Positions 25,406 to 34,124 of a stretch of 37,009 bases of DNA are shown in pieces (the stretch's first letter is position 1; each line of letters starts with the position of its first letter). Made by a program: the position numbers and the translations under genes. Origin of the DNA: Candidatus Kuenenia stuttgartensis (lineage in GTDB: Bacteria; Planctomycetota; GCA-002687715; CAIWVZ01); assembly GCA_945860915.1 (NCBI GenBank), contig CAMARR010000007.1, positions 1 through 37,009 of the forward strand, read 5' to 3'. Under the pieces are notes generated by a model that was not told the origin of the DNA, made no database searches, and worked only from the letters and a program-made list of their open reading frames with translations.

Positions 25406-25916
25406 GCGGTCTGTCCTTCTCGAGGAGCTCCTCCGACGCCTTCTGCACCGCTTCTACGATCTGAAGGTAGCCCGTGCAGCGGCAGACGTTTCCGGAGATG
25501 TGTTCCTTGATGGTCGCCTCGTCGGGTTCCGCATTGCGATCGAGCAGGGCCTTCGCCGACATGATGAAGCCCGGTGTGCAAAAGCCACATTGAGTGGCCC
25601 CGCACGTCTCAAACGCCGTCTGGAGCGGATGTGGCTCCGGATTCGCTAGGCCCTCGATTGTGGTGATCTTCTTACCTGCCGCCCATTTGGCGAGCGTCAA
25701 GCAAGAGAGCACCGGTCGGCCATCCATGTGGATGGCGCAGCAGCCGCACGAACCCTGATCACACCCTCGTTTCGTTCCAATGAGATCCAATTCGTTCCTG
25801 AGGACGTCTAGCAAGACGTCGTAGGGACGTACCGCAACTTCAACAGTGCGGCCGTTGACCTCGAACTTGATGACTTCCTTGGGCGGTTGGCTCATGGTCG
25901 GATTCCGGGAGGCCAT
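25353..25916 (-). CDS. hcrC: 2Fe-2S subunit of molybdenum hydroxylase, 4-hydroxybenzoyl-CoA reductase gamma-like
   Basis: A 187 aa small subunit with two [2Fe-2S] centres. The plant-ferredoxin-type cluster is GCDQGSCGCCAIHMDGRP...SC, and the second is CGATQCGFCTPG...NVCRCTGYLQ. The ATG at 25916 has AGGA just upstream; the ATG at 25895 is an alternative seven codons later. The C-terminal 20 residues after LEKDRP are poorly conserved and overlap hcrA. It passes electrons between the molybdenum site and the FAD subunit. First gene of the operon, divergent from queG across 79 bp. Confidence 0.88.
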   Translation of the reverse strand: MASRNPTMSQPPKEVIKFEVNGRTVEVAVRPYDVLLDVLRNELDLIGTKRGCDQGSCGCCAIHMDGRPVLSCLTLAKWAAGKKITTIEGLANPEPHPLQTAFETCGATQCGFCTPGFIMSAKALLDRNAEPDEATIKEHISGNVCRCTGYLQIVEAVQKASEELLEKDRPHDASVVERNRQTHPAGR

Positions 25917-25995
25917 TCATCCTACCACCCCCATCCTCTCCCCCCCAACGAGGCTCGGGCGAGACACGGGGTGTCGCCCCGGCTAGGTTCCGGGG

Positions 25996-27111
25996 GTGTG
26001 GCCGAAGCTCCTTGCCTCTGAACTGGTCGACCTCGCCCGGCAATACGGGTTTGAGCACGCGACGGCGTTGCCGCTTGCGGCCCTTGCAGATCCGTCGCTC
26101 ACACTCTGGCTCAGACAGGGGTACGGCGGAGCGATGCACTACCTTGAACCGCATGCTGGAATCCGGTCGGAACCGACCGCCGAGTTCCCTGAGTTTCACA
26201 CGGCGGTCGTCGTCGCCCTCGAGTACGGAAATGTCGCCGACGCCCCGCGCAACCCGACCTTGGGGAACCTCTCCCGTTATGTGGCTGCGGAAGACTACCA
26301 CGTGATCATGCGTCGACGGCTACACGACATGGCCGATCACCTTCGCACCGCGCATCCCAATATGCCGACTCGTCCGTTTGTCGACTCCAATCCACTTAAT
26401 GAAAAGGTTGCGGCGGCACTCGGCGGATTGGGCTTCATCGGCAAGAACACCAACCTGATCATTCAAGGTCAGGGTTCATACTGCTTCCTCGGAATTCTGC
26501 TGCTTGGCGCCGAGTGCGACGGACATCCCGCTCCGGTCAAAGAAAGATGCGGGACCTGCACGCGCTGCATCCCCGCGTGTCCGACTCAAGCCATCTTGGC
26601 TCCCTATGTGTTGGATGCCCGGCGCTGCATTTCCTATTTGACCATCGAATGGGCCGGGGTCATTCCCAAGGAGTTCCGCACCGCCATCGGCAATCGGATC
26701 TTCGGATGCGATGACTGCCAGGAGGTGTGCCCATGGAATCGTTTCGCGCACCGAGGGCCGAAAGAGCCATTCATGCCAAAGGCAGCGCTTCAGGGTCGGT
26801 CGCTCGCTGATTGGGCTAGCCTCGGCGCTGATGGCTTTGCGTCGACATTCGCCACCAGTTCCGTTCTGCGCATTGGATGGCCTAGCTTTCGTCGGAATGT
26901 GTTAATCGCGATAGGAAATTCTTGCGAAACGAATCTGATTCCGCATGCGCGCGCTGCGTTGACCGCACCAGAAGTTTCAGTGCGTGCAACCGCGATCTGG
27001 GCTCTCGGACAACTCGGAGATTTCGCGCAACTGAAACTTCATCGCGCATCAGAAAAAGACCCTGCGGTCCTGCATGAGATCAACGACGCGCTAGTTGCGC
27101 TAGAGTCCTAA
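25996..27111 (+). CDS. queG: Epoxyqueuosine reductase
   Basis: A 371 aa protein from a GTG start. It reduces epoxyqueuosine to queuosine in tRNA, using cobalamin and two [4Fe-4S] clusters. The N-terminal domain has GAMHYLEPHAGIR and ALEYGN; the cobalamin part is PFVDSNPLNEKVAAALGGLG, then FIGKNTNLI. The ferredoxin-like region has CGTCTRCIPACPTQAI, RRCISYLTIE and GCDDCQEVCPWN. The C-terminal 100 residues are HEAT-like helices (FRRNVLIAIGN, VRATAIWALGQLGD). All iron-sulfur Cys look present. It is followed after one base by the eboE-like gene. Confidence 0.95.
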   Translation: MWPKLLASELVDLARQYGFEHATALPLAALADPSLTLWLRQGYGGAMHYLEPHAGIRSEPTAEFPEFHTAVVVALEYGNVADAPRNPTLGNLSRYVAAEDYHVIMRRRLHDMADHLRTAHPNMPTRPFVDSNPLNEKVAAALGGLGFIGKNTNLIIQGQGSYCFLGILLLGAECDGHPAPVKERCGTCTRCIPACPTQAILAPYVLDARRCISYLTIEWAGVIPKEFRTAIGNRIFGCDDCQEVCPWNRFAHRGPKEPFMPKAALQGRSLADWASLGADGFASTFATSSVLRIGWPSFRRNVLIAIGNSCETNLIPHARAALTAPEVSVRATAIWALGQLGDFAQLKLHRASEKDPAVLHEINDALVALES

Positions 27112-27112
27112 G

Positions 27113-28282
27113 ATGAGGATCCAAAGCGAAAACGGCACCATTCGCCATCTCACCTACTGCACGAACGTCCATCCTGCGGAGACTCCGGACGAAGTTGCTG
27201 CCGTCGTTCGTGACATTGCGGCGCCCATCTTGCACAGTGTCGGCGGAAAGGGTCCCGTCTCGCTCGGCCTCCGACTGGGTGAGATCGCGATGAATATGAT
27301 TGCCGCTGATGTGAGCTCTGGACGACTTCTTGACGACGTCTGCGCTGCTTCGGACTCATATCCCGTGACGTTGAACGTCTTTCCGCAGAAGACCTTCCAA
27401 CGCGACGGTCTCAAGGGCGACGTCTATCTCCCCTCGTGGTCAACGCATGCGCGTCTTTCCTACACGATGTCGGCCGCTCGATGGCTGGCAGAGCGACTCC
27501 CCGAAAATGATCCCTACGGAACCTTGTCGACGGTCCCTCTAGGCTGGCGAGGTTCAACAAGCCTAGATGCGTGCGCAACGCACCTCGTCAAAGCCATCGC
27601 CGAGCTCGCGCGGCTTGAGGAGGAGACCGGCCGCCAGATCGCCTTGGCGCTCGAACCCGAGCCCGGCTGCGCGTTCGACCGCGCTTCAGACGCTATCCGT
27701 TGGTGGCATGAGCATCTACGACCCGAGGCGCGGCGCTTTCACCTCGCGGATGCCGTCGTCGCGCGGCATCTTGGCCTCTGTTACGACACCTGTCATGCCG
27801 CCGTCGTCTTCGATGACCCGGCCGAGGACGCGAAGGCCCTCGACTCCGCGGGGATCGCTGTGCACAAACTCCAGGTTTCGTCAGCTCCGGTAATCAAATT
27901 CGACGAACCGAGCGAACTTGATGCGCTTCTCAGCTTGGACGAACCGCGTTTCCTCCATCAAGTCTCGATTAGAGGAAATGATGGAACAATGTGGCGCGGA
28001 GACGACTTGCCTGCGCTTCGATTAGCTCGGGACCTCGATGAAATTCCGATTCGAGGCGAAGCGCGTTGCCACTTCCATGTTCCGGTGCATGTCGAGGCGG
28101 CCCCATCATTTCGGACGACTCAGTCGACCCTTGTTGCAGCCCTAAGAGCTTTCCCTCACGTGCGACATGTCGAAGTCGAGACCTATACTTTCGACGTACT
28201 CCCCCAGTCGCTTCGGCAGGGCGGACTCGCTGCGATGATCCGCGAAGAGCTTCTTTACGTGAGAGCTTTGATTTCGGGCTGA
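27113..28282 (+). CDS. eboE: EboE-like metabolite traffic protein (TIM-barrel, xylose-isomerase-like)
   Basis: A 389 aa protein. RHLTYCTNVHPAE at about 11-23, SLGLRLG, YPVTLNVFPQKTF, GDVYLPSWSTHARLSYT and GTLSTVPLGW are hallmarks of EboE. LALEPEPGCAF and CYDTCHAAVVFD show the metal-site Glu, Asp and His of an xylose-isomerase-like barrel. EboE belongs to the six-gene ebo set that acts on precursor transport in cyanobacteria and algal plastids, but EboA, B, C, D and F are not in this window. It starts one base after the queG stop, so co-transcription is expected. The link to queuosine is positional only. Confidence 0.82.
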   Translation: MRIQSENGTIRHLTYCTNVHPAETPDEVAAVVRDIAAPILHSVGGKGPVSLGLRLGEIAMNMIAADVSSGRLLDDVCAASDSYPVTLNVFPQKTFQRDGLKGDVYLPSWSTHARLSYTMSAARWLAERLPENDPYGTLSTVPLGWRGSTSLDACATHLVKAIAELARLEEETGRQIALALEPEPGCAFDRASDAIRWWHEHLRPEARRFHLADAVVARHLGLCYDTCHAAVVFDDPAEDAKALDSAGIAVHKLQVSSAPVIKFDEPSELDALLSLDEPRFLHQVSIRGNDGTMWRGDDLPALRLARDLDEIPIRGEARCHFHVPVHVEAAPSFRTTQSTLVAALRAFPHVRHVEVETYTFDVLPQSLRQGGLAAMIREELLYVRALISG

Positions 28283-28327
28283 ATACTTCGTCGTTGCCGG
28301 TTGACCCTGCCTCTCCCACAACCGAGA

Positions 28328-29434
28328 ATGACGGAACCCATGCCGTCACCACAGGAAATCGTCGAACAAGCGCAAGCCTTCAAGGACACTTTCGAGCAAC
28401 GCTGGTCGTTGCCCTGGCATGGAGACACCACCACGGGCTCCGTGTGGCGGCATCGTTTGGTCTACCTCTTGGCAGACCTCCCGCCCGCAATCTTCGATCC
28501 CGTCGTGGCGTTGTTACTCGAAGACCCCTCATTCGCGTTGCGTGGCATTGCGCTGCACCTTGTGCGCATGCGTGCGGCCCGGCACTTCATCGACGCCACC
28601 TGCCTGGCGCTACAGGATCCATCCATCAACGTGCGTGCCGTTGCAGTGGCTGCCCTTGGCCACTTTGGAGGCGAACGCGCTCTTGATGCCCTACTTGAAC
28701 TCAAGGACGGGGAGCATGCGGAAGTCAAGAAAGCCGCTGTCGACGCATTCAAGCGCATCCGCGAAACGCGATCGATTCCCCTTCTATCTCGATGGGCGGG
28801 AAGGGTCGGCGAGAATGAACCCCTCCGTAAGTCAGCGTGCGAAGCACTCGGAGCTATTGGCGACGAGGCCGCAATTCCCCTTCTGCAACGCGTCGTCAAT
28901 GACGAGACGGTCGCCGACGATGTCCGTGGCGAAGCGGCCCGCTCACTAGGCCTCATTGGCGGAGCCGATGCACGCAAGCACCTCGGGCATGGGCTAGAGA
29001 ATCCACGTGCCTGGATCAGAGCTCATTCTGCTGAAGGCCTTGGCCTTATGGGCGCAGCAGACGCTCTCCCGCGTCTCAAGCCAATGATGGACCCTCCCGA
29101 GCCTTGGATGGTCAGAAACTTCGCGATCGAGGCCGTAGCACGTCTCGGCGGTCCCTCCGTGCTCGCTGATATTCTAAAATACACAGCCGACCCGGAGAAC
29201 CGCATTCGGGGAAGCGTCTGCGTCGGACTTGGGTTCATTGGAACCCCCGAGGCCCAGCGCGCTCTGAAGGGGTTTCTTGCCGACGGTGATTGGGGCGTGC
29301 GCGTGCAAGCTCTCGAACAATTATCGCGAGCATCTGGTCGTGACTTCGGGTTCCGCGTAGAGGACCACAAGGAAGCACTCAACCTCAAGGCGCTAGAAGC
29401 GGCGATTCGCACTGCACAGGCTTTCGAGCCCTAA
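28328..29434 (+). CDS. HEAT-repeat protein
   Basis: A 368 aa protein from the ATG at 28328; a TTG nine codons earlier is less likely. After about 45 residues it is a tandem array of HEAT-type helix pairs about 30 residues long, for example VRAVAVAALGHFGGERALDA, EVKKAAVDAFKRI, KSACEALGAIGDEAAIPLL and IRGSVCVGLGFIGTPEAQ. The repeats cover residues about 50-340 and are of the PBS-lyase type used for protein binding. No enzymatic domain or export signal is visible. It lies 45 bp after the eboE-like gene and 54 bp before leuS. Confidence 0.8.
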   Translation: MTEPMPSPQEIVEQAQAFKDTFEQRWSLPWHGDTTTGSVWRHRLVYLLADLPPAIFDPVVALLLEDPSFALRGIALHLVRMRAARHFIDATCLALQDPSINVRAVAVAALGHFGGERALDALLELKDGEHAEVKKAAVDAFKRIRETRSIPLLSRWAGRVGENEPLRKSACEALGAIGDEAAIPLLQRVVNDETVADDVRGEAARSLGLIGGADARKHLGHGLENPRAWIRAHSAEGLGLMGAADALPRLKPMMDPPEPWMVRNFAIEAVARLGGPSVLADILKYTADPENRIRGSVCVGLGFIGTPEAQRALKGFLADGDWGVRVQALEQLSRASGRDFGFRVEDHKEALNLKALEAAIRTAQAFEP

Positions 29435-29488
29435 CCGCGCTGCCCCCAGACCGCTACGGTTGCTATCGTCCCGCGCGAGGTTTTTGGC

Positions 29489-32014
29489 ATGCCCTACACT
29501 CCGTCGGCGATAGAACCCAAATGGCAAGAATTTTGGGAACGCAACAAGACGTTCCGAACTGAAGACGGCGGGCCGCGCCCGAAGTACTACGTGTTGGACA
29601 TGTTCCCCTACCCGTCGGGTGCGGGACTCCATGTGGGCCATCCCGAGGGTTACACCGCAACCGATATCCTTGCACGATGGAAGCGCATGCAAGGATTCAA
29701 TGTCCTGCATCCCATGGGCTGGGACGCATTCGGCCTACCGGCAGAGCGCGCGGCGGTGCGTGACGGCATCCACCCGGCGATCATCACCAAACGCAACGTC
29801 GACAATTTCCGACGCCAGATAAAGCGACTTGGCTTCTCGTACGATTGGGACCGCGAAGTCGACACATCGAGTCCCGACTACTATCGATGGACTCAGTGGA
29901 TCTTTCTGCGCCTCCACGAAAAGGGACTCGCGTATCAAGCATCAATCCCCGTGAATTGGTGCCCGGCTCTCGGGACGGTGCTCGCCAACGAAGAGGTCAA
30001 GGACGGGCGCTACGTCGAAACGGGCGATCCCGTTGAAAAGCGGATGATGAAGCAGTGGATGCTGCGCATCACCGCTTACGCCGAGCGCCTTGTTAGCGAT
30101 CTGGATTTGGTCGATTGGCCGGAGCCGGTGAAGAAGATGCAGCGAGAGTGGGTCGGCAAATCCCATGGTGCTGAAATCACATTCGCGATCGCAGGGCACG
30201 CCAATCGCACGTTCACGGTTTTCTCGACTCGCCCCGACACACTCATGGGATCCACGTTCTGTGTGCTGGCTCCCGAACATCCGCTAGTTCGCGAAATCAC
30301 AACGCCAGCGTGCAAAGCCGCCGTCGCCGATTACGTCGAAGTCGCCGGCCGCAAATCCGACCGCGACCGAACGTCAGCTGACGCGAAGGAGTACAGCGGT
30401 GCGTTCACCGGCGCGTATGCCGTCCATCCGTTGTCTGGAGAGAATATTCCGATCTGGATAGCGGACTACGTTCTCGCCGGATATGGCACAGGCGCGGTCA
30501 TGGCGGTACCCGGGCATGATGAGCGCGATTTCGCATTCGCCACGAAGTTCGGACTAGAGGTTATTCGCGTCGTGAAGGCGCTGGACGGGTCGGAGCCGAA
30601 ACTCCCCTATTCCGAAGACGGCATCGCAACGAATTCACCGGGCTTCGACGGCATGACGACGGAACAGGCGGCCTCAGCGGTCATCGCAGCCTTAGTCGCG
30701 AAGAATGCGGGCAAGGGCATGGTCACGTACCGCCTCCGCGATTGGCTGTTTTCGCGCCAGCGCTATTGGGGTGAACCGTTCCCCATGATCGAGCTCGAGG
30801 ACGGAACGATGGTTCCGCTTCCCGACGACACGCTCCCGGTCGAACTTCCAGCGCTTGATGACTTCAAGCCCACGTCCGATGGCCGCCCGCCACTTGCGCG
30901 CGCCGAGGCGTGGTGCAAGACAACCGATCCAAGGACCGGAAGACCTGCTCAACGCGAAACGAACACGATGCCGCAGTGGGCCGGTTCGTGCTGGTACTAC
31001 CTGCGCTACATCGATCCGAAGAACACGACGGCACCGTGGGATCGCGCCAAGGAAAAGTACTGGCTACCTGTAGACCTGTACATCGGCGGCACTGAGCACG
31101 CCGTCCTTCACCTGCTTTACGCGCGCTTCTGGCACAAGGTTCTCTTCGACCTCGGGCTTGTTTCGACGCCGGAGCCGTTCCAGAAGCTCTTCAATCAGGG
31201 CATGATTCTTGCGTACTCGTACAGGGACGCATCAGGCAAGTATTTCCACCCGAAGGATGTCGAAGAGAAGGACGGAAAGTCGTTCGTCAAGGGCACGGGC
31301 GCCGCTCTCGAGAAGCAAGTTGAGAAGATGTCAAAGTCGAAGCTCAACGTCGTAAGCCCCGATGAAGTCGTCGACGAATACGGCGCAGACTCGATGCGCC
31401 TCTACGAGATGTTCATGGGTCCGCTCGATGCCGTGAAGCCATGGCAGATGAACGGAGTTGAGGGGATCTATCGATTCCTTCAGCGCACCTGGCGACTCGT
31501 CGTGACCGACGAGGACACGCTGCACCCGGGTATCACCGACGGCGCGCCATCCCCCGAGCTGACGAAGGCGACGCATCGGGCCATTGCCAAAGTCACAAGC
31601 GACCTTTCCAACATGCAGTTCAACACAGCCATCTCGGCTATGATGATTTTGGTCAACACGCTGACGGAATCGCAGGTTCGCCCTAGGTGGTGTCTTGACC
31701 AGTTGACGCTGCTGATCGCGCCTTTTGCACCGCACCTCGCGGAAGAACTCTGGGCACGCCTCGGCCACCCGACGACCCTCGCGTACGAAGCATGGCCCAA
31801 ATTCGATCCTGCCGCGTTGATTGACGCCACCGTCGAAATCCCCGTTTCGATCAACGGAAAAATGAAGGATGTGATCGTGGTGCCTCGCGGCGCCGATCAG
31901 TCCACGATCGAAGCTGCGGCAAGATCGAACGAAAAAATTGCCAAACTCATCGAAGGCATGACGATCAAGAAGGTCATTGTCATTCCTGGCAAGATGGTCA
32001 ATCTCGTCGTCTGA
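29489..32014 (+). CDS. leuS: Leucyl-tRNA synthetase
   Basis: An 841 aa class I synthetase that charges tRNA-Leu. The HIGH-type motif is LHVGHPEGYTATD (H48-H51), KMSKS lies at 613-617, and the leucine-site region includes TMPQWAGSCWYYLRYIDP. The CP1 editing domain is present with FSTRPDTLMGSTFCVLAPEH, and GTGAVMAVPGHDERDF is intact. The C-terminal anticodon-binding and LeuS-specific domains are complete. It is slightly shorter than the common 860 aa. The NRDE-family gene starts 5 bp after the stop. Confidence 0.97.
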   Translation: MPYTPSAIEPKWQEFWERNKTFRTEDGGPRPKYYVLDMFPYPSGAGLHVGHPEGYTATDILARWKRMQGFNVLHPMGWDAFGLPAERAAVRDGIHPAIITKRNVDNFRRQIKRLGFSYDWDREVDTSSPDYYRWTQWIFLRLHEKGLAYQASIPVNWCPALGTVLANEEVKDGRYVETGDPVEKRMMKQWMLRITAYAERLVSDLDLVDWPEPVKKMQREWVGKSHGAEITFAIAGHANRTFTVFSTRPDTLMGSTFCVLAPEHPLVREITTPACKAAVADYVEVAGRKSDRDRTSADAKEYSGAFTGAYAVHPLSGENIPIWIADYVLAGYGTGAVMAVPGHDERDFAFATKFGLEVIRVVKALDGSEPKLPYSEDGIATNSPGFDGMTTEQAASAVIAALVAKNAGKGMVTYRLRDWLFSRQRYWGEPFPMIELEDGTMVPLPDDTLPVELPALDDFKPTSDGRPPLARAEAWCKTTDPRTGRPAQRETNTMPQWAGSCWYYLRYIDPKNTTAPWDRAKEKYWLPVDLYIGGTEHAVLHLLYARFWHKVLFDLGLVSTPEPFQKLFNQGMILAYSYRDASGKYFHPKDVEEKDGKSFVKGTGAALEKQVEKMSKSKLNVVSPDEVVDEYGADSMRLYEMFMGPLDAVKPWQMNGVEGIYRFLQRTWRLVVTDEDTLHPGITDGAPSPELTKATHRAIAKVTSDLSNMQFNTAISAMMILVNTLTESQVRPRWCLDQLTLLIAPFAPHLAEELWARLGHPTTLAYEAWPKFDPAALIDATVEIPVSINGKMKDVIVVPRGADQSTIEAAARSNEKIAKLIEGMTIKKVIVIPGKMVNLVV

Positions 32015-32019
32015 TCGCC

Positions 32020-32724
32020 ATGTGCACCATCCTTCTCAGAATCGATGCTGATGGAGTCATTCGCCTTGCGGCAAACCGTGATGAATTCCGTACGCGCCCG
32101 TCGGCCCCTCCGGACCTCCTCGTGCAAGGCGCGTTCGGAGGTCGGGATCTTCTGGGCGGAGGTACTTGGCTCGCCGTCGGACGGGATCGTCTAGCTGCCG
32201 TCACCAACATTCGCGGACTCCCGCTGCGTGACGACATGAAGACGCGCGGACTCCTCCCGTTGCTCGCACTCCTCGGCCCGATGCCTGACACCTACTCCGA
32301 GTACAACCCCTTCAATCTCGTCGTCCTGAGCAGGGACTCCCGCGAAGTCATCACCCACCTCGGGGGGAATGAGGCAGCATCACGGGTCTCGTTGGCGCCC
32401 GGCGACCATGTCATCGTGAATGAGCCGTTCGACCGGAAACCTTCACCGCGACGCACCAAGGCGTCGGCGCTCCTTGCCGAGTACGGCCCGTCGTTTGACG
32501 CCTTAGCCGACCACAATGACACGCCCGACGTCACCCCTTGCAAACACGGAACGTCCTACGGAACCGTGTCATCGACCAGCCTGACCTGGCTCTCCGGTGC
32601 GGGCGTTTCCCGGTACCTTTTTCGAGATGGACTGGCGTGCGAAGCCCCGACCCAAGACCTTACGGCAGCCTGCCGCAAGGCATTCACCGTCGTCAGATGG
32701 GACGCGCCCCGACGCCACGAGTAA
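32020..32724 (+). CDS. NRDE family protein (TANGO2-like)
   Basis: A 234 aa protein that starts MCTILLRID, where Cys-2 is the conserved N-terminal residue. It carries the family signature LAANRDEFRTRPSAPP (NRDE), GGRDLLGGGTWLAV and VTNIRG. SLAPGDHVIVNE and YGTVSSTSL are typical of the C-terminal half. The family is related to the N-terminal nucleophile hydrolase fold; human TANGO2 is a member, but the bacterial role is unsettled. Co-transcription with leuS is likely from the 5-bp gap. Confidence 0.88.
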   Translation: MCTILLRIDADGVIRLAANRDEFRTRPSAPPDLLVQGAFGGRDLLGGGTWLAVGRDRLAAVTNIRGLPLRDDMKTRGLLPLLALLGPMPDTYSEYNPFNLVVLSRDSREVITHLGGNEAASRVSLAPGDHVIVNEPFDRKPSPRRTKASALLAEYGPSFDALADHNDTPDVTPCKHGTSYGTVSSTSLTWLSGAGVSRYLFRDGLACEAPTQDLTAACRKAFTVVRWDAPRRHE

Positions 32725-32810
32725 CCGTGGCCTTGTCAGGTGCCCTTGGGTTTGCCAAACTCCCTTCCCGCCAAGCGCCCTGAAGGCCTTGGCCTTACCT
32801 GAGAATCAAC

Positions 32811-33128
32811 ATGCCTCGCATTTGCGATGTCAGTGGAAAGAAGACCGGCTGGGGCAAGCAAGTCACCCGCCGTGGTCTCGCCAAGGCCAAGGGTGGCGTC
32901 GGTCTCAAGACGACGGGTATCACCCGTCGCTCGTTCCGTCCCAATCTGCAGGTCGTCCGCGTGCTGCTTCCCAACGGTGAAGTTCGCCGGCTCCGCCTTG
33001 CTACCTCAGTCATCAAGCGTGGGATGGTCACCATCCAGTACGAGGGGCGCTCGCGCGACATCCCCCTTCTCAAAGCGGTTCACGGCCGTCAAGCCGACTG
33101 GAAGCGCCGTTCCGCACTAGCGACCTGA
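32811..33128 (+). CDS. rpmB: Large ribosomal subunit protein bL28
   Basis: A 105 aa basic protein. The core MPRICDVSGKKTGWGKQVTRR, then GLKTTGITRRSFRPNLQ, is characteristic of bL28. At 105 aa it is longer than the typical 60-80 because of a C-terminal basic extension (HGRQADWKRRSALAT). It binds 23S rRNA near the E site. An 86-bp leader with a small AAGGCC/GGCCTT dyad precedes it. A strong hairpin lies 21 bp after the stop. Confidence 0.92.
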   Translation: MPRICDVSGKKTGWGKQVTRRGLAKAKGGVGLKTTGITRRSFRPNLQVVRVLLPNGEVRRLRLATSVIKRGMVTIQYEGRSRDIPLLKAVHGRQADWKRRSALAT

Positions 33129-33148
33129 TCCTTAAGCCTTCGCCCATC

Positions 33149-33176
33149 AGAGCCGGTTCCTCGCGGAGCCGGCTCT
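33149..33176. terminator. Bidirectional terminator-like hairpin after rpmB
   Basis: AGAGCCGGTTCC pairs with GGAGCCGGCTCT over 12 bp with one G-T wobble and a TCGC tetraloop. It lies between the convergent rpmB and metallophosphoesterase genes, 20 bp after rpmB and 24 bp after the phosphoesterase stop. T residues after it are few, so strength in vivo is uncertain. Confidence 0.65.
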
Positions 33177-33200
33177 CATTGTGTACAGACCACGTGCCAC

Positions 33201-34037
33201 TCAACCGAGCGGCGTCACATCCTGGTTGGATACCGAAACGAAATACCGTTCGGGATACCGCCACGCGACGAGAGGTCCGCCGCGTCCACAAGAGTAGTCC
33301 AAACAATAGGCATTACCAGCTGAAGAGGGTGCGGGCGACGGCGTACCGCGGAACCAGTGGTGCCCAAAGCAAACAATGGGCGAATCAGCAGGGTAACGTT
33401 CCCACCACGCAATGCGCCTAACGCGACGCCGAATTCCATGATCGTCAATGTGCGGCGCCGAACGTTCTTCGGGTCCCTTCAGGCACACATCGATCGCGGG
33501 TGCATACGATTGTCCGTGCCCACATCGTCGAATCGTGTCGTCGGAATCAAGGTTATGCGGAAGCAACGCCACATAGGTCGGGATCCATGCGGCGTGAACA
33601 AAACGCAACCCATGCATTTCAAGATGTAGCGGCTGGCGCCTGATCCACGCGGCAAGTCCATCCCAGCGTGACGGGTTCTCTTCAATCTGTCGAAAGGTCG
33701 TAGAAAACTGTTTGAAGTGCCCGGGGTTTCTCGATCGTACGTAACCCGACGAAGGGTCATTCGGGACAAGCGGGACGAACCAAGCAAGCGCATTGTACTC
33801 GTGATTTCCGATGACGTGGTGGGCTACACCCGACTCGCACATTTCCTTCATCGTTTCTACAACGCCCAATGAATCCGGGCCTCGATCAACGAGGTCTCCA
33901 ACCTGAACCAAACGACGTCCCTCGGGGTGCTTCCAAGTTCCCGCGATACGTCGCCAACCCAGTTGATCGAGGAGGGCAAGAAACGTCCGGTGCATCCCGT
34001 GGATGTCCCCGATTACATCAATCTTGCCTGCTTGCAC
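33201..34037 (-). CDS. PrpE-like metallophosphoesterase (PPP family)
   Basis: A 278 aa protein from a GTG at 34037, with GAGGA 6 nt upstream. The upstream open frame runs through the tRNA gene at 34051-34124 and must not be taken as coding. The calcineurin-like motifs are VIGDIHGMHRTF, QVGDLVDRGPDSLG and VIGNHEYNALAWF, followed by LRFVHAAW. They match bis(5'-nucleosyl)-tetraphosphatase/PrpE-type and protein-phosphatase-type enzymes. The substrate is unsettled. The gene is convergent with rpmB across a hairpin. Confidence 0.85.
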   Translation of the reverse strand: MQAGKIDVIGDIHGMHRTFLALLDQLGWRRIAGTWKHPEGRRLVQVGDLVDRGPDSLGVVETMKEMCESGVAHHVIGNHEYNALAWFVPLVPNDPSSGYVRSRNPGHFKQFSTTFRQIEENPSRWDGLAAWIRRQPLHLEMHGLRFVHAAWIPTYVALLPHNLDSDDTIRRCGHGQSYAPAIDVCLKGPEERSAPHIDDHGIRRRVRRIAWWERYPADSPIVCFGHHWFRGTPSPAPSSAGNAYCLDYSCGRGGPLVAWRYPERYFVSVSNQDVTPLG

Positions 34038-34050
34038 GCCAATCCTCGAA

Positions 34051-34124
34051 TAGGCCCTGCAGGACTCGAACCTGCAACCAGCGGAGTATGAGACCGCAGC
34101 TCTAACCGATTGAGCTAAGGGCCC
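34051..34124 (-). tRNA. tRNA with anticodon CAU, probably tRNA-Ile2
   Basis: A 74-nt cloverleaf on the minus strand. The acceptor is GGGCCCT with AGGGCCT (7 bp, including a G-U at 1-72). The D arm is GCTC/GAGC with AATCGGTTA. The anticodon stem is GCGGT/TCCGC with a T-T mismatch at 31-39, and the loop CTCATAC has anticodon CAU. The T arm is GCAGG/CCTGC with TTCGAGT, and the discriminator is A. No CCA is encoded. C4-G69 and C5-G68 in the acceptor stem and the CCTTAGCTCA start resemble tRNA-Ile2, whose C34 is lysidinylated by TilS, more than elongator Met. It starts 27 bp beyond the sigma-factor stop. Confidence 0.9.

Noticed and set aside
25921-25980. Pyrimidine-rich tract with a C7 run and an imperfect dyad between hcrC and queG as a phase-variable switch
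   Set aside because: The homopolymer is short and the dyad is imperfect (inserted bases in one arm); nothing supports variation.
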